This document shows, piece after piece, positions 30,717 through 38,555 of a DNA stretch of 64,000 nucleotides. A program made the translations under genes and the position numbers. Position 1 is the stretch's first letter. Every line of letters starts with the position of its first letter. The notes under the pieces are model-generated. The model was not told where the DNA came from, ran no database searches, and worked only from the letters and a program-made list of their open reading frames with translations. Where the stretch lies: contig CACKFV010000003.1 in NCBI GenBank assembly GCA_902599605.1, forward strand, positions 1 through 64,000, given 5' to 3'. The DNA comes from an uncultured Pelagibacteraceae bacterium. GTDB taxonomy: Bacteria; Pseudomonadota; Alphaproteobacteria; Pelagibacterales; Pelagibacteraceae.

Positions 30717-31744
30717 TGGAAACGGCTAATGTAAATTTAAAAAATTGGAAATCATTAATTAAACCAGGAAAGTTAGATATTAATTTAAATGATGATAAAT
30801 CATACGCTAAAATCGTAGCTGAACCACTTGAAAAAGGTTATGGTTTAACTTTGGGTAATTCACTAAGAAGAATTTTATTGTCTTCAATTAGAGGCACTGC
30901 TGTAACAGCAATTCAAATTGATGGAGTACTTCATGAATTTACTTCTATTAAGGGTGTGAGAGAAGATGTAACTGATATTGTTCTTAATGTAAAATCTTTA
31001 GCATTAAAAAGTACCTCTGAGGGTCCAAAAAAATTAGTATTAGATGCAAAAGGCCCAGGAGTAATTAAAGCATCTGATATTACAAAAATTAATGAAATAG
31101 AAATTTTAAATCCTGATTTGGTAATTTGTAATTTAGACGAAAATACAAATTTTCATATGGAGATGACAATAGGTAATGGAAAGGGTTATGTGCCTGCTGA
31201 GTTAAACAAACCAGAAGAACCACCATTAGGCCTTATACCTATAGACTCACTTTTTAGTCCAGTTAAAAAGGTTTCATATTCAGTTAGCACTGCTCGAGAA
31301 GGTAAAGCTTTAGATTATGACAAATTAACAATGGAAATAGAAACTAATGGCTCTATCTCAGCAGAAGATGCGTTAGCTTATTCAGCTAGAATTTTTCAAG
31401 ATCAATTAGGAATGTTTGTTAATTTTGATGAACCTCAAGAAGTTACTATTACTGAAAAACCAAGTGAGCCAGAATTTAACAAAAACTTATTAAGAAAAGT
31501 TGATGAATTAGAGCTTTCTGTAAGGTCAATGAATTGTCTAAAAAATGATAATATTATTTATATTGGGGATTTAGTTCAAAAGTCAGAGGGAGAAATGTTA
31601 AGAACACCAAATTTTGGAAGAAAATCTCTAAATGAAATAAAAGAGGTACTAAATGGAATGTCATTATATTTGGGCATGGAAATACCTAATTGGCCGCCAG
31701 ACAATATAGCTGAATTATCTAAAAAGTTAGAGGAAAGCATATAA
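30716..31744 (+). CDS. rpoA: DNA-directed RNA polymerase subunit alpha
   Basis: Assembly platform of RNA polymerase. The 342 residues comprise the N-terminal dimerisation domain ([34 protein letters not shown]), a linker, and a C-terminal domain with [15 protein letters not shown] and [16 protein letters not shown] that binds UP elements and activators. Normal length; one base precedes rplQ. Confidence 0.99.
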   Translation: METANVNLKNWKSLIKPGKLDINLNDDKSYAKIVAEPLEKGYGLTLGNSLRRILLSSIRGTAVTAIQIDGVLHEFTSIKGVREDVTDIVLNVKSLALKSTSEGPKKLVLDAKGPGVIKASDITKINEIEILNPDLVICNLDENTNFHMEMTIGNGKGYVPAELNKPEEPPLGLIPIDSLFSPVKKVSYSVSTAREGKALDYDKLTMEIETNGSISAEDALAYSARIFQDQLGMFVNFDEPQEVTITEKPSEPEFNKNLLRKVDELELSVRSMNCLKNDNIIYIGDLVQKSEGEMLRTPNFGRKSLNEIKEVLNGMSLYLGMEIPNWPPDNIAELSKKLEESI

Positions 31745-31745
31745 A

Positions 31746-32186
31746 ATGAGACACAGGCTAGGCTATAAAAAACTCAATAGAACGTCAGAACATAGAAAAG
31801 CGTTAATTAAAAATATGCTTAATAATTTAATTAAATACGAGCAAATAATTACTACTTTACCAAAGGCAAAAGTACTGAAGCCACAAGCTGATAAAATTAT
31901 AACATTAGGCAAGAAAAAAAATCTACAAAATACGAGAAGATTAGTATCTCAACTTCAGGATAAAACTAATGCGAATAAAGTTATAAAAACTTTGTCTAAA
32001 AGATATGAAAAAAGATCTGGAGGATATACTAGAATTGTAAAAGCTGGATTTAGATATGGTGATAACGCACCTTTAGCTGTAATAGAATTTGTAGATAGAG
32101 ACGTTGAAGCAAAAAGAAAATTTAAGAAAAAGAAATCACAAGATAAACCTGCAAAGACAGAGGAAAAAAAATCAGCTACAGCATAA
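31746..32186 (+). CDS. rplQ: 50S ribosomal protein L17
   Basis: Exit-site 50S protein. The 146 residues begin MRHRLGYKKLNRTSEHRKAL and contain NLIKYEQIITTLPKAK and GGYTRIVKAGFRYGDNAPLA. A lysine-rich C-terminal tail (FKKKKSQDKPAKTEEKKSA) extends it beyond the usual 120-130 residues. Last gene of the ribosomal run; the next gene follows after seven bases with no visible terminator. Confidence 0.98.
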   Translation: MRHRLGYKKLNRTSEHRKALIKNMLNNLIKYEQIITTLPKAKVLKPQADKIITLGKKKNLQNTRRLVSQLQDKTNANKVIKTLSKRYEKRSGGYTRIVKAGFRYGDNAPLAVIEFVDRDVEAKRKFKKKKSQDKPAKTEEKKSATA

Positions 32187-32193
32187 CTAAATA

Positions 32194-33111
32194 ATGAATA
32201 AGTCCTACACTATTAAGGAAATTTATTCAGGAATGCGTATAGATAGGTGGATAAGAAATAACGTAGCTCCTCTACCACAATCATTAATCGAAAAATCTTT
32301 AAGAAAAGGGAAAATTAAGGTTAATATAAAAAAAGTAAATAGTTCCTATAAATTAAAAACTGGAGATAAAATAGAGTTTTTTAATTTTACTTTTGAAATT
32401 AAAAAAAATAAGGAAAAAAATAAAAAATTTTCCCCATCTTCTGAACTTTTAAAAGTACATGAGAACAGAATATTGGAAAATAATGATGACTTTATCGTAA
32501 TAGACAAAAGTCCAGGTGTACCAGTTCAAGGTGGAACAAAATCAAAAAAAAACTTAATAGATATACTAGCTTCAAGTGAATTTTTTAAGGATACAAAACC
32601 CTTTCCGGTTCATAGATTAGATAAGGAAACATCTGGTATAATGATAATTTCTAAAAATCATAATTCAGCAAGATTATTAACAACCTTATTTAGACTAAGA
32701 AAAATTCATAAAACTTATTTAGCTGTATGCCACGGTCACATAAGTAAAAAAAAGGGCGAATTAAAAAATGAACTTATAACGTTTGAAAATAACAAAAAGA
32801 AAATTGAGAAAGCGATAACTTATTATAAAGTTCTTTCTGAAACAGATACAACTTCATTTCTTGAGCTTAAACCAGTAACAGGAAGAAAGCACCAGTTAAG
32901 AAAACAACTAGCTATAATTGATAATCCAATTGTGGGAGATAAAAAATATATTTTATCAAAAAAAAAAATTAAAAGTGACAAAGACCTTATGTTACATGCT
33001 TACTCTTTGAAATTTTATATTAATAACAAAAAATTCTTTTATAAAGCAAGTCCACCTGATGCATTTAACAAGTATCTAAATAAAAAAAAACTTAATATTT
33101 TAAATTTCTAA
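32194..33111 (+). CDS. rluC: 23S rRNA pseudouridine synthase, RluC/RluD family
   Basis: Isomerises uridines to pseudouridine in 23S rRNA. The 305 residues have an N-terminal S4-type RNA-binding region (MRIDRWIRNN ... LRKGKIKVN) and the catalytic domain with HRLDKETSG, where D143 is the predicted nucleophile, plus LELKPVTGRKHQLRKQLA. RluC is more likely than RluD from the sequence style, but which uridines it modifies is not certain. Its last 20 bases overlap the convergent lipB gene. Confidence 0.85.
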   Translation: MNKSYTIKEIYSGMRIDRWIRNNVAPLPQSLIEKSLRKGKIKVNIKKVNSSYKLKTGDKIEFFNFTFEIKKNKEKNKKFSPSSELLKVHENRILENNDDFIVIDKSPGVPVQGGTKSKKNLIDILASSEFFKDTKPFPVHRLDKETSGIMIISKNHNSARLLTTLFRLRKIHKTYLAVCHGHISKKKGELKNELITFENNKKKIEKAITYYKVLSETDTTSFLELKPVTGRKHQLRKQLAIIDNPIVGDKKYILSKKKIKSDKDLMLHAYSLKFYINNKKFFYKASPPDAFNKYLNKKKLNILNF

Positions 33112-33706
33112 TAAGGTTTGTTTTAAGTCTATTAATTATTTTATCTTTTGAGATTTTTTTAAAATTATCAATTTTTGAAATACCTTTATCTGAAATCCCA
33201 CAGGGTATAATTTTTTTATAACTATTTAAATTGTTTGAAAGGTTTAATGAAAATCCATGGAATGCAATCCATTTCTTTACTCGAAAACCTATTGCTGCAA
33301 TTTTTTTTTCTTCCTTTTTATCAAAAACCCAAATACCTATATTTTTTCTATCACTAAAAGAGCTTATCTTAAAATCTTTTAAAGTCTCTATGATGGAATT
33401 TTCAATAGCTGTTATAAATTTTCTTATGTCTTTTTTTCTCTTAGAGATATCTATTACAAAGTAGCAAATCAATTGTCCCGGACCGTGCCATGTTATTTTC
33501 CCACCTCTATTAGTTTTAACTATTTTTACATTTTTATCTAAAACATCTTTTTGGTTAAAGTTTACACCACATGTATAAATAGATTTGTGTTCTAAAAACC
33601 AAATTAATTCTTCATTTCTATTCTGAGAAACTTGATGAACCCTTTTATCGAGATATTCCATAGCTTCTTCATATTTTACTGGTTTTTTTGATATTTTGAT
33701 CTCCAT
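33092..33706 (-). CDS. lipB: lipoyl(octanoyl) transferase
   Basis: Moves octanoate from acyl-carrier protein to lipoyl domains of 2-oxoacid dehydrogenases and the glycine cleavage H protein; LipA then inserts sulfur. The 204 residues contain RGGKITWHGPGQLICYFVID, KKIAAIGFRV and IIPCGISDKGIS; by my count K135 and C169 are the catalytic pair. It converges with rluC (20-base overlap) and diverges from mgtE across 67 bases. Confidence 0.94.
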   Translation of the reverse strand: MEIKISKKPVKYEEAMEYLDKRVHQVSQNRNEELIWFLEHKSIYTCGVNFNQKDVLDKNVKIVKTNRGGKITWHGPGQLICYFVIDISKRKKDIRKFITAIENSIIETLKDFKISSFSDRKNIGIWVFDKKEEKKIAAIGFRVKKWIAFHGFSLNLSNNLNSYKKIIPCGISDKGISKIDNFKKISKDKIINRLKTNLIRNLKY

Positions 33707-33773
33707 AAGAATTTAAAAATTGTATTATATTTAATTTGTATTAATAGTTCTAATAATTTTTATAGGATTTAAA

Positions 33774-35153
33774 ATGAGCAATATAAAAAAAAAAATCGAT
33801 AAAAAAGTTAACTTTGAATTTAATAAAGAATATATCAAAGTAATTGAAGAAAAAATTCAAAAAAACGATGTAAATTTTATTACAAATTCTTTTAGAGAGA
33901 TGCACCCTGCTGATGCAGCAGATATTATTGAACACTTGAGCCAAGATGATAGAGAAAATCTTATTAAATTGAATAATTTTAAATTAGATCCAGAATTATT
34001 CGTTGAGCTAAATGAAAATATTCAATCTGAAATTATAAAATCACTATCTACCGCTTCAATAATATTCATTCTCAAAAACTTAGAGTCTGATGATGCTATT
34101 AAGATATTAGAAAATATTGAGGAAAAAAGTAAAAATGAAATTTTAAGCTCTTTACCGCCTAAAGATAGATTTGCCTTATTAGAAAGCTTAAGTTATCCCG
34201 AAGATTCTGCTGCACGTATTATGCAAAGAGAATTTACAGCTATTCCAAGTAATTGGTCTGTAGGACAAACAATTGATTATTTAAGAGAAAATAAAGATCT
34301 CCCTGAACAGTTTTTAGAAATTTATGTAATCGATAATGAATTTAAACCCCTTGGAACTGTCCCTTCGTCAAAAGTTTTAAGAACACCTCGTGAAACTAAA
34401 ATGGTTGAAATTATGCTGGAGTCTCAAGTTATTATTCCAGTTGACATGGACAGAGAAGAAGTCGGAAGACTTTTCGAAAATTACAATCTTAATTCAGCAG
34501 CTGTAATTGATAAAACAAAAAAATTAGTTGGTATGATTACTAGTGACGACATATTAACTGTTCTTAAAGAAGAGGCAGAGGAAGATACCTTAAGATTAGC
34601 TGGTGTTGGAGATGAAGAAATTACTGATGGAGTAATAAAAAAAACACAAAGACGATTTAATTGGCTTTTACTAAATCTTTTTACAGCCTTTTTAGCAACT
34701 TGGGTTATAAGTAAATTTGGTGCAACTATTGAACAAATGGTTGCTCTAGCCTTTTTAATGCCAATAGTAGCTTCAATGGGTGGTAATGCTGGAATGCAAA
34801 CGCTAGCCGTAACTATTCGCGGTATAGCTACAAATGATTTAACAAATAGTAACTTTTTAAAAATTGTTTTAAAGGAATTTAATATTGGAGTTCTAAACGG
34901 AATTATTTTTGCAATAATAAGTGCGTTAATAGTTCAACTTTGGTTTAAAGATTATGTTTTATCCATAATCATTTCTATCTCGATGATATTAAATATGATT
35001 GTCGCTGGCTTATTTGGAATTTTAATTCCGGTGACATTAAAAAAACTTAATATTGACCCAGCAATAGCATCAAGCGTATTTGTAACAACTGTTACAGATG
35101 TAATTGGTTTTTTGTCCTTTTTAGGTATTGGTGCATATTTTTTTTACGGCTAA
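33774..35153 (+). CDS. mgtE: magnesium transporter MgtE
   Basis: Inner-membrane Mg2+ channel gated by cytoplasmic Mg2+. The 459 residues show the N-terminal superhelical domain (residues about 30-145, EMHPADAADIIEHLSQDD), a tandem CBS region (about 145-275, SYPEDSAARIMQREFTAIP), and five C-terminal membrane helices. The pore motif FLMPIVASMGGNAGMQTLAV is present. An AGGA site seven bases before the ATG supports the start. Its last four bases overlap the convergent panC. Confidence 0.95.
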   Translation: MSNIKKKIDKKVNFEFNKEYIKVIEEKIQKNDVNFITNSFREMHPADAADIIEHLSQDDRENLIKLNNFKLDPELFVELNENIQSEIIKSLSTASIIFILKNLESDDAIKILENIEEKSKNEILSSLPPKDRFALLESLSYPEDSAARIMQREFTAIPSNWSVGQTIDYLRENKDLPEQFLEIYVIDNEFKPLGTVPSSKVLRTPRETKMVEIMLESQVIIPVDMDREEVGRLFENYNLNSAAVIDKTKKLVGMITSDDILTVLKEEAEEDTLRLAGVGDEEITDGVIKKTQRRFNWLLLNLFTAFLATWVISKFGATIEQMVALAFLMPIVASMGGNAGMQTLAVTIRGIATNDLTNSNFLKIVLKEFNIGVLNGIIFAIISALIVQLWFKDYVLSIIISISMILNMIVAGLFGILIPVTLKKLNIDPAIASSVFVTTVTDVIGFLSFLGIGAYFFYG

Positions 35154-35950
35154 AAATTATCAATCAATCTCACGTTCTTAATATAAAAACATACAAAGAG
35201 TTTTAAATTTTTTTTGTTAAAAATTGGACTAAGATTATTTTTATTTCTCAATTCTATGTATTCGATTTTAATATTACTGTTGCTTTTAATTCTTTGAAGT
35301 AAATAAGTTTTTTTAGTATTTTTTTTTATATTTTTGAACAAATTAATTATCTTTTTTGTAAACTTTTGTGCTATTCTAATACTTTTGGTACTTAGTAAAT
35401 TGTTTCTCGATGAATAGGGTAGTGCATTACTCATTCTAATAGTTTTACACAACACAACTTTTGTTTTAAATCTTCTTTTCACGAAATCTTTAATTAAGAA
35501 ATATTGTTGAAAATCTTTTTCCCCTAAAAAAATTTTTTTAACCTTAAGATTTTTTAGAAATTTATTTATAACAGCCAAAACTCCTTCAAAATGACCTGGT
35601 CGATATTTACCGCATAATACCTTGTATTTTTTCTTAATACTAATTTTTCTTGGAGTATTTCTTGAATAGATTTCTTTTGTGTTTGGTACCAGAACATAGT
35701 CTACTTTGAGCTTTCTTAAAATTTTTATATCTTTATTTAATGTTCTTGGGTAATTTTTATAATCACTCTTTCGGTTAAATTGCATCGGATTAATGAATAT
35801 ACTTACAAGGGTTTTGTTACATGTTTTCTGGCAATTCTTCACTAAACTAATATGCCCTTTATGCAAACTGCCCATTGTTGGGACAAATCCTATGCTTGCC
35901 TTAAAATTAACTTCTTTCTTAAGTTTATTAATACTTTTAAAAATAATCAT
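35150..35950 (-). CDS. panC: pantothenate synthetase
   Basis: Condenses pantoate and beta-alanine with ATP to make pantothenate for coenzyme A. The 266 residues contain the HIGH-like FVPTMGSLHKGHISLV, SIFINPMQFN, GKYRPGHFEGVLAVI, GEKDFQQ and the KMSKS-like IRMSNALPYSSRN. The C-terminal domain is very lysine-rich and about 15 residues short of the E. coli protein, and Phe/Lys substitutions are frequent. No panB or panD is visible here. It diverges from galU with 29 bases between. Confidence 0.9.
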   Translation of the reverse strand: MIIFKSINKLKKEVNFKASIGFVPTMGSLHKGHISLVKNCQKTCNKTLVSIFINPMQFNRKSDYKNYPRTLNKDIKILRKLKVDYVLVPNTKEIYSRNTPRKISIKKKYKVLCGKYRPGHFEGVLAVINKFLKNLKVKKIFLGEKDFQQYFLIKDFVKRRFKTKVVLCKTIRMSNALPYSSRNNLLSTKSIRIAQKFTKKIINLFKNIKKNTKKTYLLQRIKSNSNIKIEYIELRNKNNLSPIFNKKNLKLFVCFYIKNVRLIDNF

Positions 35951-35979
35951 TTATGGTAATTGAGTGAGTATAAGATTTT

Positions 35980-36795
35980 ATGATTAAACAAGCAATAATA
36001 CCTTTAGCTGGTTTAGGCACAAGACTTTTACCTTTAACTAGCGTTTTTGCAAAAGAATTATTACCTATCAATGGAAAGCCTGGAATACAATATATTTTGG
36101 ACGAATGTATTGAAGCAGGAATTAAAGAAGTTGTCTTTATTATTTCTAAAAAAAAACAAATGATAAAAAATTATTTTCATAACGACAAATTTTATAAGAA
36201 AATTATAAAGAAAAAAAAAGATCCAAGAATTATAAAAGAATATAAACAAATTCTGAAATATAAAAAAATGATTAAATTTGTGTATCAAAATAAACCCCTT
36301 GGTACTGGCGATGCAGTTTTGAAGACAAAAAAATATATTAAAGACAAGTTTTTCTTAATGCTTCTGCCTGATGATCTAATAATAAAAAAGAATTGTTCTA
36401 AATCTATGATAAAAATTCATAGACGCTACAAATCTTCTGTTATGGCAAGTATGAATGTGAATAAAAAAACAGTTTCAAGATGGGGCATATTTAAATTAAA
36501 TAAAAAATTAGATAGGAATAATTATTTAATCAAAGATGTAATTGAAAAACCATCTATTGCTAGTGCTCCTTCAAACAAAGCGGTAATAGGAAGGTATATT
36601 CTACCTAAGAAAATATTTTCTAAGTTATCAAAACAAAAACCAGGCAAGGGCGGAGAAATTCATATTACGGATGCAATTCAATCTTTAATTAATGAAAACA
36701 GCAAGTTCATCGCTCATAATTTTTCAGGCAAATACTTAGATTGTGGAAGTATGAATGGTTATATAAAATCTACTTTGGAGATAGCCAAATCATGA
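35980..36795 (+). CDS. galU: UTP--glucose-1-phosphate uridylyltransferase
   Basis: Makes UDP-glucose. The 271 residues show the nucleotidyltransferase start IIPLAGLGTRLLPLTSVFAK, KELLPINGKPGIQYILDE, GTGDAVL, LLPDDLI, DVIEKPS and GGEIHITDAI. It is shorter than the 302-residue E. coli GalU. The four-base overlap with ugd (ATGA) indicates a coupled pair making UDP-glucuronate for surface polysaccharide. Confidence 0.92.
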   Translation: MIKQAIIPLAGLGTRLLPLTSVFAKELLPINGKPGIQYILDECIEAGIKEVVFIISKKKQMIKNYFHNDKFYKKIIKKKKDPRIIKEYKQILKYKKMIKFVYQNKPLGTGDAVLKTKKYIKDKFFLMLLPDDLIIKKNCSKSMIKIHRRYKSSVMASMNVNKKTVSRWGIFKLNKKLDRNNYLIKDVIEKPSIASAPSNKAVIGRYILPKKIFSKLSKQKPGKGGEIHITDAIQSLINENSKFIAHNFSGKYLDCGSMNGYIKSTLEIAKS

Positions 36796-38090
36796 AATTA
36801 TGCATGATAGGAACAGGCTATGTAGGATTAGTTAGTGGTGTATGCTTTGCAGATTTAGGCAATGAAGTTATTTGTGTAGATAAAGATTTAGATAAGATTA
36901 GTTCCCTTAAAAAAGGAAAAGTTCCAATTTATGAGCCTGGACTTTCAGAGTTAGTAATTAAAAATTTTAGAAATAAAAGATTAAATTTTTCAACAGATCT
37001 AAAAAAATCTGTTAAAGAGTCGGATATAATTTTTATTTGTGTTGGAACACCTACAAAAAAAGGTGGAAGTTCAGCGGATTTGAGTCAAATCTATAATGTA
37101 ACTAAGGAGATAAGTTCCTCTATTAATAGATTTAAAATTATTATAACAAAATCAACAGTACCTGTAACCACAGGTGATGAGATTGAAAAAATTTTATCTA
37201 GAAAAAATAGTAAAAAAAAATTTTCAGTAGTTTCTAATCCAGAATTTTTGAGAGAAGGTGAGGCTATAAGAGATTTTTCTTATCCTGATAGAGTTGTAAT
37301 TGGAACGAATGACAAAAAAGCTGGCAAAATTATGAAAAATCTTTATAACCCACTTATTTCTAAAGGAGCTTCATATTTACAAACATCTAGAAGAGCAGCA
37401 GAATTAATCAAATACGCCTCTAACGCTTTCTTAGCGACCAAAATAACTTTTATTAATGAAATAGCAAATTTATGCGAAAAAACTGGGATTAATGTGGAAG
37501 ATATATCTATAGGAATGGGTTTAGATAAAAGAATAGGTAGTAGATTTCTCAGAGCAGGCCCTGCCTACGGCGGATCTTGTTTTCCAAAAGATACAAAAGC
37601 AATCATTTCAACTGCTGACAAATTTAAAACTAACTTATCAGTGGTAAAATCTGTAATTAAATCTAATGAAAATAGATCAAAGATTTTATTAGATCGAATT
37701 TATCGAATGTTAAATAAAAAAATAAAGAATAAGAAAATAACTTTTTTAGGTGTAACATTTAAGGCAAATACTGATGATATGAGAGATTCATCAAGCCTTA
37801 AAATGATACCGTGGTTATCAAAAAAAGGAGCTATAATAAAATATTTTGATCCAACAGGTTATAAAAATGAATTTTCAAAATTAAAAAATGTTACTAACAA
37901 AACATCAATTAAAGATGCTGTTCAAAATTCGGATCTTGTTATTTTACACACTGAATGGAATGAATTTAAATCAATAAATTTTAAAAATTTAGTTAAGGGT
38001 AAAAAGTTTATTATTTTTGATATGAGAAATTTGTATTCTTCTTTAAAAATTAAACAACAAGGTTTTAAATATTATAGTGTTGGAAAATAA
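36792..38090 (+). CDS. ugd: UDP-glucose 6-dehydrogenase
   Basis: Oxidises UDP-glucose to UDP-glucuronate with two NAD+. From the ATG at 36792 the protein is 432 residues and starts with the Rossmann motif MIGTGYVGLVSGVCFADLG; an in-frame extension to 36741 would lie inside galU. ICVGTPTKKGG, STVPVTTGDE, NPEFLREGEA and the catalytic Cys263 in AYGGSCFPKDTKA are present, with the C-terminal NAD-domain DMRDSSSLKMI. Ends three bases before the convergent ridA-like gene. Confidence 0.96.
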   Translation: MKLCMIGTGYVGLVSGVCFADLGNEVICVDKDLDKISSLKKGKVPIYEPGLSELVIKNFRNKRLNFSTDLKKSVKESDIIFICVGTPTKKGGSSADLSQIYNVTKEISSSINRFKIIITKSTVPVTTGDEIEKILSRKNSKKKFSVVSNPEFLREGEAIRDFSYPDRVVIGTNDKKAGKIMKNLYNPLISKGASYLQTSRRAAELIKYASNAFLATKITFINEIANLCEKTGINVEDISIGMGLDKRIGSRFLRAGPAYGGSCFPKDTKAIISTADKFKTNLSVVKSVIKSNENRSKILLDRIYRMLNKKIKNKKITFLGVTFKANTDDMRDSSSLKMIPWLSKKGAIIKYFDPTGYKNEFSKLKNVTNKTSIKDAVQNSDLVILHTEWNEFKSINFKNLVKGKKFIIFDMRNLYSSLKIKQQGFKYYSVGK

Positions 38091-38093
38091 AAT

Positions 38094-38555
38094 TTATTTC
38101 AACTCAAATATTGCATCTACTTCTACCGAAACACCTAACGGTAAACTGTTTGTACTTACAGCAGCCCTAGTATGCATCCCAGCATCTCCAAAAACTGAAG
38201 CAATTAGATCTGATGCACCATTTAATACTTTAGGTTGATCTATAAATTCATCTGTTGAATTAACAAATCCTGTTAATTTTACACACGATTTAACTTTTGA
38301 TAAATCATTATCACAAGCTTTTTTTACTTGCGCAATAATACTTAACGCACATCTTTTGGCAGCATTATAACCAGCTTCTGTATCTAAATCTTTCCCAATT
38401 TTTCCTTTTATTAATTGACCACTTTCATCAATAGAAATTTGTCCAGAAACAAATAACATTTTTCCTGAAACTTTTGTCGCCACATAATTTCCAACGGGTG
38501 CTTTTGCCTCAGGAAGATTTATTCTTAATTCTTTTATTTTTTCTTCGTAACTCAT
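38094..38555 (-). CDS. RidA/YjgF family protein
   Basis: RidA-type enzymes hydrolyse reactive enamine/imine intermediates of amino-acid metabolism. This 153-residue protein has LFVSGQISID, a long middle insert, and the ending HTRAAVSTNSLPLGVSVEVD, with R130 at the position of the substrate-carboxylate-binding arginine. It belongs to the longer subgroup (about 150 residues) rather than archetypal RidA (about 128), whose substrate is less clear. The topA stop overlaps its start by four bases, so the two are probably co-transcribed. Confidence 0.85.
   Translation of the reverse strand: MSYEEKIKELRINLPEAKAPVGNYVATKVSGKMLFVSGQISIDESGQLIKGKIGKDLDTEAGYNAAKRCALSIIAQVKKACDNDLSKVKSCVKLTGFVNSTDEFIDQPKVLNGASDLIASVFGDAGMHTRAAVSTNSLPLGVSVEVDAIFELK

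Noticed and set aside
36741..36791. Extension of Ugd into galU
   Set aside because: The Rossmann start MKLCMIGTGYVG at 36792 is the expected N-terminus; the extension is a shadow of galU.
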